A DNA stretch of 64,000 bases from Nocardia africana NBRC 100379 (GTDB lineage Bacteria > Actinomycetota > Actinomycetes > Mycobacteriales > Mycobacteriaceae). Every line of letters begins with the position of its first letter. The first letter of the stretch is position 1. Shown one piece after another: positions 34,041 to 42,966 of this stretch. Below the pieces are notes generated by a model that was given only the letters and a program-made list of their open reading frames with translations, was not told the DNA's origin and made no database searches. The translations under genes were made by a program, and so were the position numbers. The stretch covers positions 62,001 through 126,000 of the forward strand of contig NZ_BDAV01000013.1 of the NCBI RefSeq assembly GCF_001612635.1, given 5' to 3'.

Positions 34041-34967
34041 GTGACGATCATGGAACGTCCGGACCCGAATTCTCCGACCTTCGACGAAGCGCTGCGAATT
34101 GCGCGGGATCTGGCGCAGGATGCCGGCACGCTCGTCCACTATCCCCACCTGAGACTCGAGAATGCCCGATACGGGCGAGGTTTCGCCTTCTTGGAGACGA
34201 TCAGGACCGACAGCGGCGATACGGATGCCTATGTCCTGGTGACCACGACCCGACGCGGCGGCGGGGTGCTGTCGAAGGCCGGACGCACTATCGACCAGGT
34301 GATCGCCGAATATCTGGCCCAGACAGAACATGAGAACCGGGATATCCCGGACAGCGAACTCTCGGTGGCGCACCGGGTGGCACTGGAGGCATACGATGCT
34401 GGGCTCACGCGCATCGAGGAGGTGCCCAGCCATCGGGCGCTCGGCGCGCAGCGGGCCGACTACGCCACGTTCATTCTGCTGGTTCTGCGGCGCAACCACA
34501 ACCAGGGGAACTCCGGGCGTAAGATCCTCGCCCACAACGATTTCCTGCTGGAAGGTCCGACACCCGGACGCCGATACACCCAGCCATGCCCCCACTGTGG
34601 ACAGCCGACGTTCTACGAGGAACGCTACCCTCGCGCGGTCTGCGATCAGTGTGGCGGCCGCACTACCGACCGATCCGGGCGCCGCGTTGCCGGGTTCAAC
34701 ATCGATATGAGCGGCGGAATGATCGCCTACTACGCCGACACGGTCGAGGTATCGGACGGCTCCGGATACGAAGAATGCGTCGAGGTCAGTCGGACCGGTG
34801 CGTGCTTCATCGACGGGCGCCCAGCGACCATGCAGGAGGCTCGTTTCGGCGGGATCGTCGTCCAATTGGACTCCGCCGATCAGCCGGGTCAGGGCTCACC
34901 TCGGCAGGCTGGACAGCACGGTGACGGCTGCCTACGTCGCGCTTTCCGCCGGATGCGACGCCATTAG
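34041..34967 (+). CDS. Orphan protein with central zinc ribbon
   Basis: The 308-residue product has a helical N-terminal part, then a CPHCGQPTF ... AVCDQCGG zinc ribbon at about residues 183-206, and a beta-rich domain (FNIDMSGGMIAYYADTVEV). The tail is Gln/Gly-rich and basic. The start may be GTG 34041 or ATG 34050. No family recognised. DUF-type immunity or DNA-associated roles are possible. Confidence 0.6.
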   Translation: MTIMERPDPNSPTFDEALRIARDLAQDAGTLVHYPHLRLENARYGRGFAFLETIRTDSGDTDAYVLVTTTRRGGGVLSKAGRTIDQVIAEYLAQTEHENRDIPDSELSVAHRVALEAYDAGLTRIEEVPSHRALGAQRADYATFILLVLRRNHNQGNSGRKILAHNDFLLEGPTPGRRYTQPCPHCGQPTFYEERYPRAVCDQCGGRTTDRSGRRVAGFNIDMSGGMIAYYADTVEVSDGSGYEECVEVSRTGACFIDGRPATMQEARFGGIVVQLDSADQPGQGSPRQAGQHGDGCLRRAFRRMRRH

Positions 34968-35005
34968 AACATCACGGGCCGGCCGCCTCGGTACTGTGAC
35001 TTCGT

Positions 35006-35305
35006 TTGGCCGAAACCGAGATCACCGCGGACCTGGTCCGCGACCTGCTTCAAGAGCAACATTCAGACCTTGCAGGGCTGAGGATCCGCGAGGTTGGCCA
35101 CTATGAAGAGCCTGTTCCTGATACTCATGGGGCACAACGGAGATCGAGGCCTTCCCGGCGGCAAGCCGCACTGGGGGCCTGTTGGTCGGGCGGCGCTCGA
35201 TCGTGTTCTGAACGGTGTTTGATGCGCACGCATATCGGCACAGACTTGCGGCCGGTGTGTTGGCCCGGCGCTGCTCATCGCCCTGGGGAGGAGTGGGTTT
35301 CGTAG
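35006..35305 (+). pseudogene. 5' fragment of an aminoglycoside phosphotransferase-like gene
   Basis: The first 30 codons (TTG start; AETEITADLVRDLLQEQH, then DLAGLRIREV) match the conserved N-terminus of APH-type kinases, where the sequence normally continues into a GWDN and nucleotide-binding motif. After that the frame turns into low-complexity Arg/Ser/Gly sequence with no kinase motifs. A decayed or replaced gene. Confidence 0.5.
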
Positions 35306-35429
35306 GCACGAATCGGGCGGCCGATAGTTGCACAGTGACCTACGGCGTGGAACACAACCGCCCCGTACCTCGGGAAGGGGGATGGGCGCTTCGGACCGCG
35401 CGGGTCACGGGTCGCGGCATGAGCGGATG

Positions 35430-35924
35430 TCACTCGGTCGGTTGCTGCCCCTGACGAAAGAAGGTCGTCGACACAACGGGCAGATCAAGCTCACGACGCA
35501 TTGCGGCGAGGAACTGCTCGAACGCCTGACGAGCGGGACCTCGCATCTGCTTCCATTCCTGCTCGGATACGGTTCGCTCCTGAGCCTGTTCAAACAATCT
35601 CGACATAGTGTGTTCGACGGTAGTGGCAGCCTCGACGACTGCTGCCGAACCGTGAATCCAGACGGCGATGAACGCGCTGTCCGAGGCTTTGAAGCCATCG
35701 GTCCGCGCCCGACGTACGAGTTCCGTGAAGGCGTCGTCCGCGTGGTCTGCGAGTGCAATGGTGCGAACCAGCTCGAAGCCGACCTGAAACTCTTCCGCGT
35801 AGCGCTGATAGCTGGCGGTCTTCTGGTCCCTGCGCCACTTCGACGACTCGGCCCGAACGTCCCAGAACCGACCGAGCACGATGCCTATTATCGCTGACGC
35901 GGCGGCCAATATTGCTGGAGTCAC
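35430..35924 (-). CDS. Membrane-anchored helical protein
   Basis: The 164-residue product has an N-terminal membrane anchor (TPAILAAASAIIGIVLGRFWD), followed by a basic stretch and long amphipathic helices. The layout is shared by many actinobacterial orphan proteins that lie next to mobile DNA. Function unknown. GTG 35924 gives the complete anchor. Confidence 0.6.
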   Translation of the reverse strand: MTPAILAAASAIIGIVLGRFWDVRAESSKWRRDQKTASYQRYAEEFQVGFELVRTIALADHADDAFTELVRRARTDGFKASDSAFIAVWIHGSAAVVEAATTVEHTMSRLFEQAQERTVSEQEWKQMRGPARQAFEQFLAAMRRELDLPVVSTTFFRQGQQPTE

Positions 35925-36151
35925 GGAATTTTCGCCCCTCCCAACCGGCGTCGAGCAGCCGACAGCATGACTCTAGCTTGTGATCTATCGCGTTGCGCCT
36001 GTGTGGAGATGCTGGGCGTCATCGAACGACACGGCTCGGGCAGCTGCAGCACTCGACTTACTCGCACATGGCAAGGCGGGAATGTTCTGCACCGCAACCG
36101 TTCTCGCTGTGCGGAGCGGCCGCGCAGCGGCATGTCAGTGGATTCCACACT

Positions 36152-36484
36152 TCAGACGGATGAGGTGTCCGACTCGTAGGAGAAACGGCCCACCATGTTC
36201 CACCTTCCGTCCGGGTTCTTGACGAATCGATAATTCGCCCCGCACAGGCCGGACCCGAAGCGTTCGTGCAAGTCGACCAGATCGCAGATTGCCTGAACGA
36301 GATCGTCGTCGGGGATGTTCGCTGACTGAAGCTCGGAGACGAGGGAGTACTGAATCATTCTGTCTTGCACCGTGATCGACAGTTCTGCGTGGGTCTCGCC
36401 TCCGTAGAGATGGCGCAGCACGTGGCCACCCAGGTTCTTGTCGATCGGCTGCTGCTCATCGAGTGGAACGGGAGATCTGCTCAC
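36152..36484 (-). CDS. Orphan small soluble protein
   Basis: The 110-residue acidic product begins SRSPVPLDEQQPIDKN after GTG and contains HLYGGETHAELSITV and a terminal FVKNPDGRWNMVGRFSY. Its first 32 codons and upstream region are duplicated at 22578-22704. No family recognised; size and context fit an immunity-type gene. Confidence 0.55.
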   Translation of the reverse strand: MSRSPVPLDEQQPIDKNLGGHVLRHLYGGETHAELSITVQDRMIQYSLVSELQSANIPDDDLVQAICDLVDLHERFGSGLCGANYRFVKNPDGRWNMVGRFSYESDTSSV

Positions 36485-36516
36485 CAGGCTCAGCCTTCCT
36501 CATCACAATGCATGCA
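36390..36516. repeat. 127-bp repeat, copy 2 (within intact gene)
   Basis: Covers the start and upstream region of the minus-strand gene at 36152-36484. About 97 percent identical to 22578-22704. Confidence 0.85.
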
Positions 36517-37021
36517 ACAACTCCAGGAGCATGCTCATGCTCTGCATTCGGCATGAGGGCGCACTTGAGCCCGCTAGAGCCAGTCGCCAGGAGCGGGCGC
36601 CTTCGGAATGCAGCTTGGTGGCGATGTGTCGGGCCGACCACTTGCGCCGGCGCCGCAACTGCTCGATGCGGGCGACAACTTCGGCCGCTGTCGCTGTCGG
36701 CGACCGGTGCGGCACCGAGGAACGGTCGAGCAGGCCCAGCTCACCGAACCGGCGAAATCTGTTGAACCACTTGCTCGCACACTGCCCTGTCCGGCCCATC
36801 TCGGCGGCAATGTGCGCGCTCGGCCGCACCTGGCAGCGTTGCACGAGCCGGTAGCAGCCTAGGCCGATCGTGATTTCACCGGTGATCCCGCCCCAAGGCG
36901 CGCGACAAGAACAAGTCCTCATAGTCCCGAGCTTCACGGACCGTCGCTCCGCGCTCGGCCCGGGGAAGCCGAGCTCGTTCCGCTGCGAGATAACGTGAGT
37001 AGTCGTAAAGAGCTCTGTCAC
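36503..37021 (-). pseudogene. N-terminal remnant of an IS481-type transposase
   Basis: The middle of the frame (CASKWFNRFRRFGELGLLDR, then SSVPHRSPTAT and VVARIEQLRRRRKW) is the helix-turn-helix region of IS481-family transposases. The catalytic DDE domain is missing. The end runs into the 127-bp repeat, so the element was cut at that point. Confidence 0.6.
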
Positions 37022-37073
37022 AACATGTTCGGGGTGTTAGACCGGTGATACGAAGGCGGTTCGGTTCTACCCC

Positions 37074-37748
37074 TCAGCTAGGTGGGTCGGTGGGGGGCTG
37101 GGGGGTGGTGAGCAGCAGGTGGTCGAATGCGGTCAGGTGTCGTGCGGGCAACTCGGGCAGGGTGTGCAGGCCCTCGACCAGCATGGCGGCCAGGTCGCGG
37201 AGCTTGGTGTTGGTTTCTTGTGATCGCCATGCGAGCACCTTGAATGCCTGCTCGGCGGTGATGCTGTAGACGAGCATGAGCACGCCCTTGGCTTGTTCGA
37301 TCACGGCGCGGTGCTCGATCAGCTCCGGCAGGGTTTCGTCGAGGAGCCGGCGGGCTTGCTGGTCGCTGTCGGGGGTGAGGTCGATGTAGTAACCGCGGGT
37401 GCCGACCACATTCTGCTGGGGGTCGAGGATCGGTTCGGAGACAACGATGACCTCGCGGGTGGTGCCATGGGTGTCGATGATGCGGTGCCTGCTGGAGAAA
37501 GGGGCGTGGTCGTGCACGGACGTGACGATCGCAGCCTCGACCTGGTCTCGATCGTCGGGATGCTTGTGCGACAACAGCAGTTCGGTGGTGGGCTCGACTT
37601 CATCGGGACCGTATCCGTGCAAGCGCGCGACCTCGTCGGACCACTCCCAGCGCTGATCGTCGAACCAGAAACGGAACCAGCCGATGCCCTGCGTATGCCC
37701 GGCAGCGAGTACCTGCTCGATCTCGCCGATGCCATTGTCGCCGCCCAT
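37074..37748 (-). CDS. PAS-ANTAR regulator
   Basis: The 224-residue protein has an N-terminal PAS/PAC domain (WFDDQRWEWSDEVARLHGY; HRIIDTHGTTREVIVVSEPI). A C-terminal ANTAR domain (AVIEQAKGVLMLVYSITAEQAF ... WRSQETNTKLRDLA) follows from about residue 145. ANTAR proteins bind paired RNA hexaloops to prevent termination. The PAS domain probably senses a ligand or redox state. The gene stands alone; target RNAs cannot be identified here. Confidence 0.9.
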   Translation of the reverse strand: MGGDNGIGEIEQVLAAGHTQGIGWFRFWFDDQRWEWSDEVARLHGYGPDEVEPTTELLLSHKHPDDRDQVEAAIVTSVHDHAPFSSRHRIIDTHGTTREVIVVSEPILDPQQNVVGTRGYYIDLTPDSDQQARRLLDETLPELIEHRAVIEQAKGVLMLVYSITAEQAFKVLAWRSQETNTKLRDLAAMLVEGLHTLPELPARHLTAFDHLLLTTPQPPTDPPS

Positions 37749-37965
37749 GGCCCCGGACCCTACGCCTCAGGTGAACGGCCGTCAGGTGATCGCGGCACGG
37801 AATCCGACGGCCGCGGGCGAGTGAGAGCCGCGGCCGGTGCGCGATTCCGAGAGGATGATCAGTCCCGTACCGGGCGGCGGTCGGGCCCAGGAACGCACCA
37901 CTGGTGATCGGACCTCCGAAAGTCCTGACCACCCCAACTTCGGTCTATCGAAGTATTCGCAGCAC

Positions 37966-38371
37966 ATGTTTATCAGGAAACTGGTGGCGGCCGCCATATT
38001 CACCATCGCCGCTACGGCGATTGCCACTGTCACAGCGAACGGGCAGGCAGGTTACAGATGTCAACCTGCATGGGGTCGACGGCGCCGTCGCCTACACTAC
38101 GAACCTCGCTGCCGACCACTCACGCGCTACGGTCGATCTGGCCTCTGGGAAGTTCAGCCTGGCGCCGGATGCCATCACCGTGACCGCGCCCAACGGTTCG
38201 GTGGTCGGCACGATACCGACGACACTGCGCATGCAGACCGGTGAAACGTTCACCGTCGCACCCAGCCTGAACAGCACGGGCACAGTAGATGCATACAATC
38301 GTGCCGGGTGGTTCATCGAACCACCCGGCACGACAGTGCTCCCACACTTCAGACCTTTTGCACTCGGCTGA
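37966..38371 (+). pseudogene. Frameshifted secreted Nocardia-type protein (DUF8020-like)
   Basis: A signal peptide (MFIRKLVAAAIFTIAATAIA) starts in one frame. The mature domain, VTDVNLHGVDGAVAYTTNLA and onward to FTVAPSLNSTG, continues in another after a shift near 38045-38062. The domain is related to those at 43514 and 62077. The C-terminal Gly-rich hydrophobic half is absent; the frame runs into a terminator hairpin instead. Confidence 0.65.
38299..38333. terminator. 16-bp perfect stem-loop
   Basis: Arms TCGTGCCGGGTGGTTC and its complement flank a 3-base loop. It lies between the plus-strand remnant and the 3' end of the minus-strand amine oxidase gene, and can act in both directions. Confidence 0.7.
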
Positions 38372-38405
38372 GAATTCCTGACGCCCTGGGGAAAGCGGCA
38401 AGCGG

Positions 38406-39764
38406 CTACTGCGGTCCGGCCAAACTCGCCGCTACCGCCTTCGCCGCGCCTTCACCCGACGCGGCGGCGTCGGCGAGCGACGGCAGATCGAGTTGATAGT
38501 CGCCGGCGAGGTAGATGTTGCCGAGCGGCTCGCGCAATGTCGGGAGGGTGGTGCGGCGGCCGGGCGCCCAGAACGGCACGACCCGGCGGTGGCGGCGCAG
38601 AATGCCCTGTCCCAGTTTGCCTTTCAGCTCGGGCAACACGGTGAGCAGGTCGTCGGTGAATCGCGAGACGATCTCCTCGTCGGGCAGGTCGAGCAATGCG
38701 TCGGCCTTGCCGCCGCCCGCGAAACATGCCAGCGCGCCGCCCGGCTTGCGATCGCCGCCGGTGCGCAGCGCCGCGGCATGGTTGAACACCGCCTGGAACG
38801 ACAGCTGTGGCGTGGAGATGCCGAAGTACTTGTCCCAGCGCTGCGGTCCGGCCTCGTCGGTGAAGAAGCCGACGACGACGTATCGGCCGTAGGTGATGTC
38901 GTCGAAGGCGTTTCGGTACCGCTGCGGCAGTTGCGGGATGATTCGCTCGGCGATGTCGGCGGGCGCGGTCACGATCGCACGCCGGGCTCGCAACCGGGCC
39001 GGGCGATCGCCGTCGAGATAGTCGACGACGACGCCGTCACCGTCGTTGCGCACGGATCGCACCACCGAGTTCAGCCTGATCCGGGCACCGAGATCTTCGG
39101 TCAGCACATCGGTCAGTGTCTGGTTGCCACCGGCGGGCAGCGAGAAGTTCGGAATCTTCTCGGGATCGGCCAGTGCCATGCCGACCGAGGTGACGAATTG
39201 AGTGGCGGCGGTCTCGTGCAGGTCGCATCCCATCCACTGCGCCGACCACGACCGGACGATGGTGTGCGCCAGCTCCGAGCGCACACCTTTCAGCAGATAC
39301 GACGCGAGCTTGGTATCGAGCCGCGCCCGGACACGTTGCGCGACAGTGCTTTCCGATTCGAGGAACGGGGTGACCGCCAGGATGCGCGAACCGACGACGG
39401 CCAGGCCCAACCGGTCCAGCATGGTCATCTTGGTGCGGAACATCAGCGCGAAGGGATTCGAGGTGTCGACCGTCCCGCCGTTGAGGTGCAGCGCGATGCT
39501 CTTACCCGCGAGCGAGCCCATCTCGATACCGTGCCGGTCGAGGGCATCGATCAATGTGCCTGTGCCCTCGGTGAATTGGGTGCCGACGTTGATCCAGTAG
39601 TCGCCCTGCCGGACGGTGTCGACTCGCCCGCCGGTGCGGTCGGTCGACTCGAGGACAATCAGGTCGGTGTGCCGTCCGAGCGTGGTCGCCGCCGTCAATC
39701 CCGCCATCCCGGCGCCGATGACGACGACGTCCGTGGTCTCTTCCACGACATTGTGGGTCTTCAT
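38406..39764 (-). CDS. Flavin-containing amine oxidase
   Basis: The 452-residue FAD enzyme has the Rossmann motif VVVIGAGMAGLTAATTL near residue 15, then LESTDRTGGRV and GTQFTEG. The C-terminal FAD-binding GNIYLAGDYQLDLPSLADAA closes it. The family (monoamine, polyamine, cyclohexylamine oxidases and related desaturases) oxidises amines to imines, which hydrolyse to a carbonyl plus ammonia. AAGGAGTC precedes the ATG. It is last in the run monooxygenase, hotdog protein, membrane protein, oxidase, controlled from 42652. A carbonyl product would suit the monooxygenase upstream. Confidence 0.85.
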   Translation of the reverse strand: MKTHNVVEETTDVVVIGAGMAGLTAATTLGRHTDLIVLESTDRTGGRVDTVRQGDYWINVGTQFTEGTGTLIDALDRHGIEMGSLAGKSIALHLNGGTVDTSNPFALMFRTKMTMLDRLGLAVVGSRILAVTPFLESESTVAQRVRARLDTKLASYLLKGVRSELAHTIVRSWSAQWMGCDLHETAATQFVTSVGMALADPEKIPNFSLPAGGNQTLTDVLTEDLGARIRLNSVVRSVRNDGDGVVVDYLDGDRPARLRARRAIVTAPADIAERIIPQLPQRYRNAFDDITYGRYVVVGFFTDEAGPQRWDKYFGISTPQLSFQAVFNHAAALRTGGDRKPGGALACFAGGGKADALLDLPDEEIVSRFTDDLLTVLPELKGKLGQGILRRHRRVVPFWAPGRRTTLPTLREPLGNIYLAGDYQLDLPSLADAAASGEGAAKAVAASLAGPQ

Positions 39765-39849
39765 GATGACTCCTTGTTCCGAGCTTTCGAGGGGAAGATC
39801 CGATGAACCACCGACGGCTGGGCATAGACGTGTGGCGATTCGAATTCGG

Positions 39850-40545
39850 TCACGATCGAGCGGTGACCGAAGCGCCGACGGCCGGGGCGTCGATACGCTT
39901 GTTGTGGGCGTCGAAGGCTCGGTAGGCGCGGTAGTAGGTGAACATCTGCAGGCCCCATGTGGACAGCGCGAAGATGTAGAAGATGGTGTGTTCGGAGTCG
40001 TCGCCGGGGATGTGGACGAAGTCGTAGATCGCGGCGATGACGAAGGCGAAGGCGGTGGCGAGGGCGGCCCACGCGGCGTGCCCGCGTTCGCCGATGTTCC
40101 ACAGGCGCGTGACGAAGTAGATCAGGAACATCGTGGTGAGCACGTTGACCACGATGTAGAAGACCTTGCCCGGCGTGCCGATCTGCTCGGCGAAGGTGCT
40201 GAGGACGAAGCCCACCACGGCCGCGAGCGCGAAGGCGCCGATGTCCACCGCCACGGCCGGCTTGTACCGGTGGGTGACCTTCATCAATCCGAGGACCAGG
40301 ATCAGCGTGATGCCGACGGACCGGGAGAAGGCGTCGAGGAAGTAGGCGAAGTGGTACATCGGGCTGTCGTGACCGGCCTTGATGAGACCGTAGATCAGGA
40401 AGTTCGTCCCCGATGTGGCGACGATGATCCACTCGATACCGAGCAGATAGTTCTTGTAATTCCGGATGAACTTGATCCCGTAGGTGTATCCGACAGCGAT
40501 CATCCAGATGTCCGCCACCGCGAAGAGCAGTTCTTTGATGGACAT
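39850..40545 (-). CDS. Seven-span membrane protein, paralogue A
   Basis: The 231-residue polytopic protein starts MSIKELLFAVADIWMIAVGY and carries SGTNFLI, FLDAFSRSVGITLIL and MKVTHRYKP. These same segments recur in the protein at 56900 (roughly half identical by eye). TAGGAGAAAATC precedes the ATG. Each copy lies next to a flavoprotein amine oxidase and inside an operon with the 27-bp palindrome. Uptake of the substrate is a reasonable guess; no known transporter motif is seen. Confidence 0.8.
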   Translation of the reverse strand: MSIKELLFAVADIWMIAVGYTYGIKFIRNYKNYLLGIEWIIVATSGTNFLIYGLIKAGHDSPMYHFAYFLDAFSRSVGITLILVLGLMKVTHRYKPAVAVDIGAFALAAVVGFVLSTFAEQIGTPGKVFYIVVNVLTTMFLIYFVTRLWNIGERGHAAWAALATAFAFVIAAIYDFVHIPGDDSEHTIFYIFALSTWGLQMFTYYRAYRAFDAHNKRIDAPAVGASVTARS

Positions 40546-40594
40546 GATTTTCTCCTAGCAAGCTGGCATCAACCGACCGGCGGCGATGGCCGTT

Positions 40595-40969
40595 TCATTT
40601 CGATTCGTCCACCGGGATGACCGCGGTGCCGCGAGCGCGCACCGCGACCAGGGGTGGGTCGAGCACCTCGGCGCGGCCGGTGTCATCGCAGCCACGGCAG
40701 ATCACTCGCAGCTCGAAATCGACTGTGCGGCTGCGGTTTCCCTTTCTCACCAAGGTTGCCTCGGCCTCGACGACGTCGCCGCCCCGGACCGGGGCGAGGA
40801 ACTCGACGGACGAGTAGCCGGCGAACAAGCCTTCGTGGCCGTCCAGCTCGATCGACAGATTCGTGCCGACGTCGCCGAACAACTTCAAGGCGTAGGCGCC
40901 GTCCACGAGGTTGCCGGCGTAGTGCGCGTCGGAGAAGGCGACGTAGCGCCGGTGGATCGCGCTGCTCAT
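40595..40969 (-). CDS. Hotdog-fold protein, 3-aminobutyryl-CoA ammonia-lyase-like
   Basis: The 124-residue protein has the hallmark of Kal and beta-alanyl-CoA ammonia-lyases: SDAHYAGNLVDGAYALKLFGDVGT, then GLFAGYSSVEFLAPVRGGDVVEAEATLV. The family is a small hotdog fold that eliminates ammonia from 3-aminoacyl-CoA or adds it to an enoyl-CoA. The closely related MaoC and thioesterase hotdogs lack this DAHYxGNL segment. Its ATG overlaps the stop of the monooxygenase gene (ATGA). This implies an aminoacyl-CoA intermediate in the pathway. Confidence 0.75.
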   Translation of the reverse strand: MSSAIHRRYVAFSDAHYAGNLVDGAYALKLFGDVGTNLSIELDGHEGLFAGYSSVEFLAPVRGGDVVEAEATLVRKGNRSRTVDFELRVICRGCDDTGRAEVLDPPLVAVRARGTAVIPVDESK

Positions 40970-42627
40970 GCGATCTTCTGGTGGATCGGGCCGATGGTGC
41001 GGGAGGGCGTTTCACCGTCGATCTCGACGCCGGGGTAACCGCGCTTGGCGATCTCGGTACACATCCGGCGGTACTTGCCCACCCCGCCCACGTAGCCCAT
41101 GAAGGTGTTGGGCTTGCCCTCGATGTTGGATCCGCGATACCAGGAGTCCGTGGTGGCGTACAGCGTCTGGGCGACGGTCCACTCGGTGATCTCCACCCAT
41201 TCGCGCTCGGCCTCGACGGTGGCTTCGATCGTCGTGGCCTTGGTGTCGCGGGCGTGCTCGAGGAGGTCGGCGATCCAGTCGACGGCTTGCTCGATGCTCA
41301 CCACCACGTTGCTCGCGAGGGCGGGGCTCAGCGGGCCGGCGACCATGAAGAAATTCGGGAAATCGGCGGCCATGATCCCGAGATAGGAACGAATACCGTC
41401 GCGCCAGACCTCTTGCAGCTTCCGGCCGGAGGCTCCGGTGAGGTTGAGCCCGTACAGCGGTCCGGTGAAGGCGTCGAATCCGATGGCCAGCACGATGGCG
41501 TCCACGTCGTAGCTGCCGGCCGAGGTGACGATCGCGTTCTCGGTCATCGTCTCGATCGGCTCGTCGCGCAGTGACACCAACGACACGTTCGGCCGGTTGT
41601 AGGTCTCGTAGTAGTCGGTACCGAAAACGCTGCGCTTGGCGCCCAGCGGGTGATATTTCGGTACCAGCAGCTCGGCCGTGGCCGGATCCTTCACGATCTC
41701 GCGGATCTTGTCGTGGATGAACTCGGACGCGGTCCGGTTGGCCTCGGCGTCGGTGAGCAGGTCGACGAATTCGGCGCCGACGCCCAGGAAGCCACTGCGC
41801 TCATAAGCCTGCTCGTAGCGTCGTCGGCGTTCCTCGTCCGAGACATCGAAGGCCCGGTCGGTGACGGGGCGATCGGGGATGCCGCCCGGCGAATGCCGGC
41901 ACTCCTCACGGATCGCGGCGTAGTCCTGCTTGACGGCGGCGACCTGCTCGGGGGTCAGCTCGGCGTTGCGGGCGGGCATCACATAGTTCGGGGTGCGCTG
42001 GAACACCGTGAGGTGCTCGGCGACCTCCGCGATCAGTGGAATCGCCTGCACACCGGACGATCCGGTGCCGATCACCGCGACGCGCTTGCCGGCGAGGTCG
42101 TCGAGCGAGATATTCCATCGGCTGGTCGACACCCGCAGGCCGGTGAAGTTCTCCAGCCCCGGCACATCGAACTCCTTCGGAGTGGACAGGCCGCCCGCAC
42201 CCGAGATCAGGTATCGGCAGCGCCGTGTCTCACCGTTGTCCAGCCGCACCTCCCACAGCCGGTCGCCCTCGTTCCACGTCGCGCCGAGCACGCGCGTGTT
42301 GAAGGTGAAGTGCTTGCGCAGGTCGAAACGGTCGGCGACATGCTCCAGGTAGCCGAGGATCTCCGCCTGCGGCGCGAACCGCTGGCTCCACGTCCATTCC
42401 TGCTGGAGCGCCTCGTCGAACGAGTACGAGTAGTAGATGCTCTCGACGTCGCAGCGAGCACCGGGATAGGTGTTCCAGAACCAGGTGCCGCCGACGCTGG
42501 GACCGGCCTCGAAGCCCGCGAAGGTCCACCCGGCGCTGGCGAGCCGGTACGAGAGGTAGAGGCCGGTGAAGCCGGCACCGACGCCGATGACGTCGACGAC
42601 CCCGGCATCCGAGGTGGTGGAGTTCAT
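40966..42627 (-). CDS. Baeyer-Villiger-type flavin monooxygenase with altered fingerprint
   Basis: The 553-residue protein has two Rossmann motifs, VIGVGAGFTGLYLSYRL and VAVIGTGSSGVQAIPLI. Typical blocks of cyclohexanone-type monooxygenases are present: GGTWFWNTYPGARCDVES, EWTWSQRFAPQAEI and TPNYVMPARN. These enzymes use FAD, NADPH and O2 to turn ketones into esters or lactones. The family fingerprint FxGxxxHxxxW(P/D) is FTGLRVSTSRWN here, so the His is Ser and the last residue Asn. ATG 42627 removes a non-conserved extension. It heads the operon and has the 27-bp operator upstream. Confidence 0.88.
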   Translation of the reverse strand: MNSTTSDAGVVDVIGVGAGFTGLYLSYRLASAGWTFAGFEAGPSVGGTWFWNTYPGARCDVESIYYSYSFDEALQQEWTWSQRFAPQAEILGYLEHVADRFDLRKHFTFNTRVLGATWNEGDRLWEVRLDNGETRRCRYLISGAGGLSTPKEFDVPGLENFTGLRVSTSRWNISLDDLAGKRVAVIGTGSSGVQAIPLIAEVAEHLTVFQRTPNYVMPARNAELTPEQVAAVKQDYAAIREECRHSPGGIPDRPVTDRAFDVSDEERRRRYEQAYERSGFLGVGAEFVDLLTDAEANRTASEFIHDKIREIVKDPATAELLVPKYHPLGAKRSVFGTDYYETYNRPNVSLVSLRDEPIETMTENAIVTSAGSYDVDAIVLAIGFDAFTGPLYGLNLTGASGRKLQEVWRDGIRSYLGIMAADFPNFFMVAGPLSPALASNVVVSIEQAVDWIADLLEHARDTKATTIEATVEAEREWVEITEWTVAQTLYATTDSWYRGSNIEGKPNTFMGYVGGVGKYRRMCTEIAKRGYPGVEIDGETPSRTIGPIHQKIA

Positions 42628-42651
42628 GGAAATTGCCGCTTTCGTCCGTAA

Positions 42652-42678
42652 TAGTCGAATGACTCGATCAGATGACTC
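42652..42678. promoter_or_regulatory. 27-bp palindromic operator, monooxygenase promoter
   Basis: TAGTCG-N15-TGACTC, with inner TGA and TCA at the consensus positions. It lies 25 bases upstream of the monooxygenase ATG. It is the most degenerate of the four copies. Confidence 0.7.
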
Positions 42679-42966
42679 AGTAGCTGTCAGTAGACCAGTG
42701 GCCCCAGTCACAGTCAAGAGGCGGGCCGAAAGTAACCGCATTCGCCGCACCGGCAGTTCCGCTGGTCGAGCCACCGATCGCCGCTGTTGACCTGCGATAC
42801 TCCGTTCTCTACCCTGAAATCACTCGACCCAGTCATATGACTGAGATGTGGCCGGTTCGAGGCGAGCGCCGGCCGACCGACGCAAGCTTCCGAGGTATCC
42901 GAACGCCGGCCGCCACGATCACCCGAACAGGGCAGAGGTGTGCCGCCCGAGACAAGGTGAACGCTC

